Assembly: GCA_914767715.1 (NCBI GenBank) | Contig: OU612069.1 | Span: forward strand, 4,278,001-4,342,000 | Direction: 5' to 3' | Length of the DNA stretch: 64,000 nucleotides | DNA from: Membranipora membranacea | Lineage: Eukaryota > Bryozoa > Gymnolaemata > Cheilostomatida > Membraniporidae | Part shown: positions 35,436 to 45,800 of the stretch, one piece after another | Layout: the number at the start of each line of letters is the position of its first letter | How positions within the stretch are numbered: the first letter of the stretch is position 1 | Translations under genes and position numbers: made by a program | Notes under the pieces: generated by a model | The model's database searches: none | The model's input: the letters and a program-made list of their open reading frames with translations, nothing else | Told to the model about the DNA's origin: nothing

Positions 35436-36437
35436 CGAGAGAGAGTCTTATATCCCACAATGCAGTTCATACTCAGCTCAGGATGATGATGATGTCAATC
35501 AACAGTGTTTCATGCAGGTGGAGTTATGATATAACAACAATTAGAACATATCTTACCTTTCAAGTCCCGTATCCTAAGATAGGCATAGTGACTCCATTAC
35601 CCAATGTAGCGTCTCCATGCCAAGCTGTCGGATTGCTCGTCGAATCATTATTTATTATTGGAGGGATTAATCTAAAGAAAACTTCACCCAGTCTTGCCAC
35701 AAAATTGAGGGAGGTTGAAAACCCAGGTTAGGCTCAATAGCAGGTTCACCTCTGCTGGGAGTTTGACAGAGCTTGTTATTACAGTATATATACATCAGTG
35801 ATTTGTTATTGTGGTGACCCGTCATATTAATTTTTAACTAGCCCTTATATAAATAAAAAAAGGTACTCCCAATATACCTGCTGTACTTGAGATCTGTCTC
35901 TACTCAGCTAACAATAACAAAAGTATCAAATCCAACAGGTTCAAGATTTAAGAATATTGTATCATAGCTCTCAGCCTACGATGGTGAACTACTCATGTTG
36001 CATATAATATCAACAATCTGCATTCTCTGCACAGGCTATTTATATAGATAATATATCATGGAACATGAATTCTGTTCCAGATAGGTGCAAACATAACACT
36101 TAATTAAATACAGAATTATATTAATACAAGAAATAACAATTATCTACATCCAGACAGTATAAATATCCTAGCCTTATCAAGTGGCAAATTTCTTTGTTTT
36201 GGGGAAACCACAAAAAAAAGACTGCCGCATGACAAGGCCTATCCGAACAGTAACGGATACAGAATTATAATAGATAATATTAGTACACGGAGTTATCCTC
36301 TATCATGCAAAGAGAAGGTAAGTGCCATAACAACAGTCACAAAATGACAAAAAGAGGAATGAAAAGCGATATAGATTGTGAAGATCATGTTGTTCAGTCT
36401 ACAGCCATAAATTCGTAACATATGTAGGAGACTACCC
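35436..36437. other. Spacer between convergent genes
   Basis: The spacer lies between the plus-strand exons ending at 35435 and the minus-strand LRR-Roc-COR-caspase gene. A short frame at 35483-35731 has no supporting context. Confidence 0.4.
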
Positions 36438-36662
36438 TACAGGAAGAAATGTTTGGTTGGAATTAAATTTTGCGACAATTTATTCCACCAAAAAATTGAT
36501 CCGAAAAGGAAGAAAATAGAAAAATTAAAAAAATCCGAAAAAAAGTTAGAAGTTATCTTCTCTTTTTAGCGAGTGGACAACTTCGCTAAACTTATATTCC
36601 TCTGAATCACCCATGAGAGAGCAACTTGCGAAATGAAGTTCCACCAAACATTTCTTCCTCTA
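36438..36662. mobile_element. Small TA-flanked inverted-repeat element (MITE)
   Basis: The element 36440-36660 (221 bp) has inverted ends CAGGAAGAAATGTTTGGTTGG and GAGGAAGAAATGTTTGGTGG, followed by GAA..AA.TT.GC. TA dinucleotides flank both ends, as with Tc1/mariner-type insertion. It carries no ORF. It sits ~95 bases beyond the putative polyA signal of the minus-strand gene. Confidence 0.7.
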
Positions 36663-36753
36663 GGGTATTCCGCCATTGTTAACCGTGACAAAAGTTGTAA
36701 AAGTTAATGCAGTACAAATAACCAATTGATTAGCACAGTCTATAACATGGTGT

Positions 36754-36759
36754 CTTTAT
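36754..36759 (-). terminator. Candidate polyadenylation signal of the LRR-Roc-COR-caspase gene
   Basis: AATAAA on the minus strand, about 70 bases after the stop codon at 36828. Confidence 0.55.
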
Positions 36760-36827
36760 TTTCAAGATAAACCGACACGCTAATGAATAGTTGAGGTGCT
36801 TACTTCTCTTAATAATGTGTGAGACAG

Positions 36828-39800
36828 TCAGTGCTTATATTGCCTGTGGGTAGCCAAGCTTTTTAGGAGACTCTCCTTTGTATGCTTGGATCTTCGTAGA
36901 GAGCCTGTCCTGCTCACTACAGGAGGAAGAACAAGGTTCTTCTGAAGTGTATTCCGTGATTCTGGAGACTGATCATACTGGTCTCCTTCATTCTCCTTCA
37001 TGTCCATGACAGCATTCGTAACCATCTCATGTATGGTTGTCTTCCCATCAGCCTTAGCAAACTGCCTGGCTATGGCTCCAGTAAGAGCTCCTCTGACAGC
37101 CATCTCTCCAACCACTGTTGACATCAGTAGCAGTGTATGAGGCCTCTTTAGTACGACATGGTCCACCTCATTTGGTTTAGCTCCCTTTGCATCAGAATGG
37201 CTTGTTGAAGGTCCAGCTGCTTGTGGAGTTTTGTAATATTGGCAGGCCTGAATTATGGCAATCTACAATGTGTAATATATTATATCGATTGACTACGAAT
37301 ATTTTGAAAGTATAATATAGTGTGCAACCGTAGTTACAATTTTATTTTGTTTGATAGTCAACAGATGGTTATTATTCGAATGAGAAGTTATTACATCATC
37401 AGCCCATGCCACATATTGATCCATTTTTCCGATCATCAGCATGTTTGCTGCCGTGGAGTATTGAAGAATGAATACATACCATTGGGACATGCTCAGACAA
37501 CTTATTATCTAGTATCTGTAGAACATCAGTGATGGGGATATGCGAGCCATTGCAGCCATACAGCATTCCGGCTTTTCCATGGGTCATGATGGATATGACA
37601 AGAAGGGAGATTCCTTGGGATGGAAGCTCAGCAATTCTGGGACGCAGGTCTAATGTACTTTTCCATTCTATCTTCTGAGTCTCGCATCCTGCTGCGACTA
37701 GGCTGTCAGCCATTTTATTAGCTTCATCTTCAGCATCAGGTCTATTCTCGGTGTTGAACAGCACCAGACCGTACCTCTTCATATGATCTTGATGATGTGG
37801 TATGATGTACTGGTCACTCTGAACAAATAGTCGATTGATGTCGTTAGCGTCTAATGGATGCTTCTCTATGACCTCCTTCAGTATCTGTGACTTGTCACCT
37901 GGTTGAAATTAGAATTCAAGTCGAAGAGATATAGACAACCTGCAGCTTCCATTCTATTGTATATATAGCATTTTACAATTGTAGATTTTAATATTTAAAT
38001 GAGATATAGATATATATATGATTGTGACATATAAACTCATATTTAAGACGAGTGGTTGTCATCATTAGTATGCATTGATGTACCCAACAAATATCTCTGC
38101 TAGCTGTGCAACTTGGTGTCACATTACAGTAATGTCAGTTGTAGCACCTTACCACTGACTTCAGATATAATGATAACCATAAAACATATATAACTTGAAT
38201 CAAATTAGCAGACTTTTGTTAGAGAGTCATAGTTGGCTAGATCAAATTTTGTTGATTTGCTTGATTTTCAAGTTTCTCCCATTTATGGTCACACTAAGAT
38301 GATCACACATAATACGTAATATAATGTAATATATAGATGTAATACAACAACTTTTAATGGATAAAAACTGATTAAACATGTACTAAGTTTTATAAATTTT
38401 AATTCAAATTAATTCGGAAACTTACTTGATAAGACAAGCTTTGATATGTAGCCTTGAAGTTCAGTATGACCAGCCTCTGTTATGCTTGAGCCTAAAATAT
38501 TCGCAAAGAATCATTGATAATAAAATGAGTTTTCCATGCACACAAAAATCAGTGTCTGGGAGGGCTGCTGAAGAGGGGGTTCAAGGTAGGTAAGCAGCTG
38601 TAGTGGCTGGAGCACAGGGAGATGGTGCTTCAAGTTCATTTTATTAAAGCAATTTGCCTTTTCCATGCCAATAAAGATACTTTACACTATGATAATACAT
38701 ATTTTTAGGACTTTTACATACATGGTTTCATGAGTGGTTGTGGAACAAGTCGGTTCTCTTTGTTCTGCACTTCCTTTCTGCAGACAAACTTCTCATATCC
38801 GGTAAAGCTGGGAGCTTTTTCTCTAGAACTATCTGGAACATCCTCTTGGTACCAATCAGGATCAACAGCTGTTTGTGGGTCTAGTTTGATAGTTAGTAGG
38901 CAGTGAGAACAGTAGAAGACACTCTCATAACGAACTCCTTTCCAGACAGATTTGAGTTCGGTGGTGAGCTTTCTCAGGGTCGAAATCTGCTCTTCTCTCG
39001 CTTCACAGAGGCTTTTCTGAGGTGTCAGAGTGATTAGAGTGACACGCTTTTCACCTGCATTGTGAAGGAGGTGTTCGATTATCCCATTACTCTTGGTCAC
39101 AGTAGCACCATTCCCACCTGCCTCTGGAAAGTTTGAAGGATTAGAATTCATGTCTAGATAGACGGCAGTGATGAGGGAGAAGATGTAGCTGGGTATGGGT
39201 AGACCGCGGAGATGAAGATCGACCTTCAACGGCACCAGTTGATCGTACACTTCAGGGGCTGTTATTGTTCGGCTGGCAAAATACGGTATAATGTATTTCT
39301 GATTGCTTATTGCAGCATTTGAACCGCATTGATGCACAAGATGAAATGTTCTTAGGATTTCGATGGACACATCGGCAGGGAGTTGGGATTCTTGCCCTAA
39401 GAGGTGTAGAAGCAGAGGTGCATCCATCACTCCTGTGTCATTGAATGTGTCTATCATCTCTACATATCTGCTCTTCTCTATGGTTTTTCCGTCAACAAGA
39501 GAAAACGGAGTAAATTTATCTAGCCTTTTGTACCAGGATTCCTCTTTTGTGTGGTTGTATAGTACTTCTATCACACTTGTTATGACTTTAGAGCGATGGA
39601 ATATAAAGTTTGATAGCTTGTTTAGTCTCCTGAACCACATTATTTGACTTATTTCATGAAGATACTCGAGAGTGACATGTCCTTTATCATCAGGGAATTC
39701 TTTCTCTATTTCAGACAGGGTGAGCATGGGCTTGTCAGAGTGTTGGACTAGCTTCTGTAGTATTCGATACCAGCTACCGGGAATCTCAGTGATTAATCCT

Positions 39801-42800
39801 GCGCCAGCTGCTATGATAGCATTTTTCAGCTTGTCGATTTCAGGCTGTCCGGATGTCTTCGAGAAGTGATGGATGTCACAAGGCCTTATCAGGACTTCTG
39901 AGGTGTTGGCGAAGCTGGTCATGGTGAAGATCGGGTTAGAGTCCTTTTTCTGTTCGACATTATTTTCTGCTTGAATTATACGTTGGCGCAATTTCTCAGT
40001 CACTTTGAGCAGTTGATGAGTCGTCTGTTCAACCTTATCAGGTATACTGTCACAGTGAGTGAGGACTACTACAGGTCTTTTCAGTTGAGGACACGCAATG
40101 TAGAGGTGGGATAACCACTCAATACAAAGCTCTTTACAGGCAGATTCCTCACCTTTCTCTGAAACTAATCTTTCAAACTCAGCAATGTCTATCACTAGCA
40201 GCGGCACACATTTTCTTCTAAAAGTCAGTCTATAGGAAAATTGGTAGATCTTCTGGCCTCCGAAGTCAGTAAAGAGTATTTTTGATTTCTCGTCAGCTTC
40301 CGCCTCGCTCATTTCAAACACTTTAGTGGCAGCATCCAATTTCCCCTCATCAGAATCGCGTTCCGTCAGCACCCTTTTGTTTGCTTGCACACTGTTAACA
40401 AGGCTTGTTTTACCAGCTCTGCTTTTCCCTATGACAGTGACAGGTATAAGTCTCTGATTACTGGCTTTCTCAATATGGAGGTCATGAATGTACTTTCTCA
40501 CAGCTTCTACACCTTGCGTACAGACACCTAGTGGTGGAGAAGTTAGAGAATCACAGTTATCACACTCTACTTTTTCTAATGTGGGGATACTGAATAAGCT
40601 CTCGGGGATGGTTGTGAGAGATCTGTTATACTCGATATCCAAACACTTCAGATTAATCAGCTGGCTGATGCTGCAAAAGAACAGAAGATAAAGTGTATTG
40701 TGTGAGAAGGTGAAGTGGTCACCTGGTTATCATCTTATTCAGAGGGGATAATGCTGGGAAGAGAGGGATGTGGCAAAGTATGCTGAATCGTTGGGTAAGT
40801 AGAACCTTCCTACAACTTCTTTAAAGAAATGAAGGTGAATTGGTTATAAGGTCCTTTTAACTAACAAAATGAAAATGCTCCAATTCAATTTCAATGACAA
40901 TCTAGAATAATATTTATGAATGCATACAAATTTTTATATACGTGTTTCTGTAATATTCATAGAGACTCGACGATATTTGAGTTCATTAACTTCAAGCTCA
41001 AAAACATTTCTGAGATAAACTCATCTAGGCTCAACATTATCTGTAAGTATTTAAAAAATTAAAGTGCATGGATTCGAGGAAGAGACACAGGGGTCAGTGA
41101 ATATCAACATTCTGTATTCCACTGGAATGCTGCATAGCTACTGATCAGTAACAGCTCATAAAAATGTGATTGGATGACATTGTGTCATTTCATCCAAGAA
41201 ATGAGGCCAAAAAGGCTGTTTTTACGAAAGTGGGTGGCTGAGCTGATATGATTTCTGTATATTTCAAAACAGGTTATATTTATTCTTAGAGATATAGTTC
41301 ATCCTGAATTTACATTGAAAATAATATGTGATGGGCCTTTTATGTCACTTATTTATGCCAGTGATCTTTTAAATTTTATGATTCAATGTGAAATTTTTAT
41401 GCTACGATTTGAGACAGATCGGATAATTTTTGCTGTTTCCCACTGAAGTGCTGTTTGAATGACACATAACAATAAATTATCAAGATCATCGAGAGTAGAT
41501 AAATTTTGCCTCATTTTTACATAGAGCCAAACATGCTGTCAAAGGGACCATTACAAAGGCTAGACCTTTTTTAAAAAAGAAGTTTGTCTGGCCTAAATAA
41601 TGGTCCTTTTGACAGGATGTTTTGCACTATGGAAAAATGACCCGAATTATATCTACATTCGATAGTCTGTGCTGATGTTGAATACTTGCACTGCCAAATT
41701 TGGAAGAGAATCAATTTAACTGTGAAGATTGTTGTCAATAGATGTTAAGAAAAAATTGTTATACTGCTGAAAATTTGTGTGTGGGTCATTCAAACAGCGC
41801 TACAGTCGATAATAGCGAAAAATTGGGTCTTACTTATTCGGTCTGTCTCAAATAGTTGCTTAAAATTTCACATTATTGATCATCAAATTTCAAAAACCAT
41901 GTGATGTCAAATGCCGCAGTAGGCTCATCATATATCATTTTCAACCAAAAATTGGGATGGTCTATATCACTTAGAAAAAATATGACCTGTTTTGAATTTC
42001 TTAGCAATCTAATAAGCTCAGCCATCCACATTATCTCGTACATGGCGGACATGGCGGACATGATCAATTTCAGCTCTGAGAAAAATTAACATAATACAAA
42101 CAATACCAACACTCAACCTAGTACTACGGAACACTAAACCCTGCAGAAAGGTGTACCAAACCACAAGATCAGTTCCTGAACACTGCCAGCTGGATACGAG
42201 GAGTCTTTGGTTGTCTTAGGAGGGTCACTGTGGCTGATCATTTTTGGCTGGAAACTGAAAACTGAGAAAGTCTAGAGTAGCTACACCAGTGGAACATCAA
42301 ACAACTCTAACATCTTGGTATTTATAGCACAAATATCAAAACCACAACTGCACCATCTTATTCAAACCTATGATCACCCTTCTTGCCCATTTAAGAATAG
42401 CCATATACTATCCCCTGAGCTCTAGAACTAGCGCTTGGTAGGTTGGTGATTTCTACTACTTTCGCTTACTTGCACTGATCATAGTGTTCTGAGTTTGTCA
42501 GACATGGCTGGTGCGACTAGCAGTAGGCCTAACAGTAGAGAAAGCAGTCCTGCCTCAAAGAACGTTGGCTGTGTTGTGTCTTCAATGAGAAAAGGTAAGA
42601 AGCTAAATTTTATCTGTGCAAGTTGCAATAAACCAGCCCATACCACCTGTATGGAAGACTGGAAAGAAATCACAACTGGTCAAGATCTCAAAAATATAAT
42701 TGGTAAATCTGGTTCACTCTGGTACTGTCACGCTTGTCTCCCTAAATTACCGACTTACTCTCCGACACCTGGTGTTCCAGAAGCATTAGATTAGGTCGGC

Positions 42801-45800
42801 AAAAAGCTAGAGAATATGATGAAATTGATCGCTGTCACTAATACTAATAATGAATCATATAGTGAGGGGAGGTGAGTCCAAACCTGACCCAACTGTGAAT
42901 CAAGTCTCAGGTCCAGCTCAAAGGCTTGACGATCGACTCAAACAGGTTGATAAAGTCAATGCTAAGCAGATTGGGAAAACTTGTGCCATTTTGCACGAAA
43001 TATCTGAGGAATCTAATACACATTCCATAGTATTTGATTCTCTTGCTGATCTTTCTATGCATGAACACACTGTTGTAGAAATTAGCAGGTTAGGCAAGCA
43101 AAAAAGTACCTACTCCGAACCTCGCCTTATAAAGATTCGAAGTCAACAAGATCGAATTCATGAAATGTTACAGTAAATACGAGGGCAGAGAGGATTCATT
43201 TGCTACCAACGATCTATCACCAGAGATGAAAGACCTCGAGTACCAGCTGCGTATCAAAAAACGTGAATTAACCCAAGCTAACACTGGGTCTAAATATCAC
43301 GTAAGCAATGGGGCACTCTACATCTACGATAAAACAGCCAAACTATGGACAATAGTCGAAGTTGACTTAGAACAGATATCGGTTACTCAAACTGCATCAT
43401 CAAATACTGACCAATCACTGCCTAACAGTGAATAAATCAACAGCTAACGAAAACCAACCTACTACCATTATAAACAATAAACACAATCTAAAAATCATGT
43501 ATTGGAACTGCAACGGCATCAGCGGTAAGAGACACCACCTCAAAACTATGCTAGACCATCATACACCGAACATCTTCGCTCTATCGAAGACAAAACTTCT
43601 CACCTCCATCACCGATCGTGAAGTATGCGATAAATACACACTCCATCGCTACGACCGCACTCACGGTGTGGGTCGTGGTGGCGGAGTACTTGTAAGTATA
43701 TCCAACAGTAGTAACATTCATATATTGAAATGTAACAAATATGATGGTGGTGAAATCCTTTCGCTTGATGTAAATGTTAACGGTTTTTCTTTTGCGTTCG
43801 TAGTTCATTATCACCGGCCGTGCGTGAAAAACATAGATGATTTTCTAGCTTGGCATAAATCTATCCTATCTGCAAAGACAGTTGTTGTCGGTGACTTTAA
43901 CCTGCACGACATTGACTGGCGAACATCTTCACTGAAAAATAGGAGAGATCTGTATATGCATACTTCGCTTTTAGATTTTCTAGATTCCAGTGACTTAACG
44001 CAACATGTGAAGTCACCCACTCATATCCTCGGAAACATTTTGGATCTCATTCTCACAAATCTGGAGATATCTGAACCTGACATTCAACCCAGTAGTTCTG
44101 ATCATCATTGTCTAACCTTCAATCTGTATTCTGATGTCCCAGTCATACATGCTGCACCTAGCGTGAACCCGACTCAATACTGGAAGTTCCACAAAACTGA
44201 AAAAAACTCTTCTTGCGCTTCTCAGTTCGACACTTCTCAGGATAGTATTTTGATATTACAGGTTTATGAGAGGATGTTTTAAAATTATTGATCTTGATTC
44301 TATTAAAAAAGAGGATGGCTCGAGTCCTCAGAAACTTTGCTAAAATAGTGTGCACAGACGGAAAATAAAAACTTGTCAGTCTTTAGAAGATTAAGCTGAT
44401 CTAATAAAGAAAAATAATCATCAACCTCGGTTAAAACAATTTTACTACTAGTTTTATCTCAATCTTTACCAGAAAGTGATGACATAATGGAGTCATTTGC
44501 CTAACAATCAAGTTATTGATATTACTAAACTGGTTTGGCAGATCAAGCAATATTTATCAAGCTGCCATACAGATTACCAATTACTAATTTACAACAGTCC
44601 AAGGCTGTGAATACCTTCCAAAAACTCTCCTGACTTGATGACTGCTGGCCTCATTCATACCTGGGGTGTATTGCTATTTAGGTGAATTGAGATTTTCAAT
44701 CCAAGAATATTTCTTGCCAAAGTATGTATGTATGTATGTATGTATGTATGTATGTATGTATGTATGTATGTATGTATGTATGTATGTATGTATGTATGTA
44801 TGTATGTATGTATGTATGTATGTATGTATGTATGTATGTATGTATGTATGTATGTATGTATGTATGTATGTATGTATGTATGTATGCATGTATATTGTAT
44901 TGTTATCAATACTTGATAAAATTCATTGTTGTTTTGCTCTGTGATGCCAAAAAATATAAAATAAATTATAAATAAAAAATATTAAAAAGTAATTGTTATT
45001 ATTATGATTACCAAGTTATAGATTCACTTAGTTGTTATTATAAATAGATGATTTTCAAGTGGGTTATGTGGAGTGAGCGTCATCACAAATATTTTCCTGA
45101 ATTAATATCAAAAAATGTATTATTGGGATAAAATTATGGTTATGACAGTGCTGTACAACTATCGGTTAGACACTGTGTCGTTTGCTTATTTAAGCCTGCA
45201 TGACAAGAATAAGTACCATTTTTAACAGCATGGTAAGAGCGTTTGAATTTGTAAGAACAGAATTCCTAATTTGGCAATACGTGGGCGTAGATTTGTGATA
45301 CAGATAGTAGTTTGAACTTGATCTGTGCTGCTGAAAATTACTTATTATAATTATGATTTATTATGATATTCATTGTTTATTTGAGCCAATTGTTAAATAT
45401 TAAATGAAATCATTTTCAGTTACATAGACTATGAGCCAACCTGCCAGCATGTCCGAAAACAACAAAACTAATCAGGTGGTAAAGACTGTGACAATAATTA
45501 ATTTCCATTTTTGTTTGCGTTATATAATTTTGAGAAATAAGGTGCTTTAATTCATCAAATTAAGAAAGTATGGCCTCATATCTGACTGTGCATTGATACA
45601 ATGTTAAACCGTTGATTTTTAATTTAAAACACCCACCAGAGGTGTGCGGCTGATGGGATTCCAAACTGTCCACTTGTGTCCATGTGTCCTTTGCCCATCT
45701 GTTGGACACATTTGATGGGAAATTTGTATTAATGGACAGACAATTTTAGCTGGACGGATAGACCGAATTGAATGGCCAATTCTTTTTTCAGCTCAATGAC

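Larger units (their letters stand above)
42480..44290 (+). mobile_element. 5' half of a CR1/L2-like LINE (ORF1 plus endonuclease, RT lost)
   Basis: A broken ORF1 and the amino-terminal endonuclease of ORF2 are preserved in the order and spacing of CR1/L2-like LINEs. The reverse transcriptase that should follow is absent. Downstream of ~44290 the sequence becomes repeat module A and a microsatellite. Loss of the 3' half is unusual for LINE insertion, which normally loses the 5' end, so later deletion or recombination is likely. It sits in the intron of the minus-strand caspase gene, in the opposite orientation. Confidence 0.85.

Noticed and set aside
36828-38491. Separate stand-alone caspase gene
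   Set aside because: No ATG with upstream context precedes exon 38491, and the exon at 38722 splices into it in the right phase; kept as the main alternative to the fusion.
39363-39869. Plus-strand frames inside the caspase gene's large exon
   Set aside because: Antisense shadows of the Roc-COR coding exon.
44655-44975. Long frames on both strands reading MYVC or HTYI repeats
   Set aside because: Pure translation of the (TATG)n microsatellite; no start context or unique sequence.
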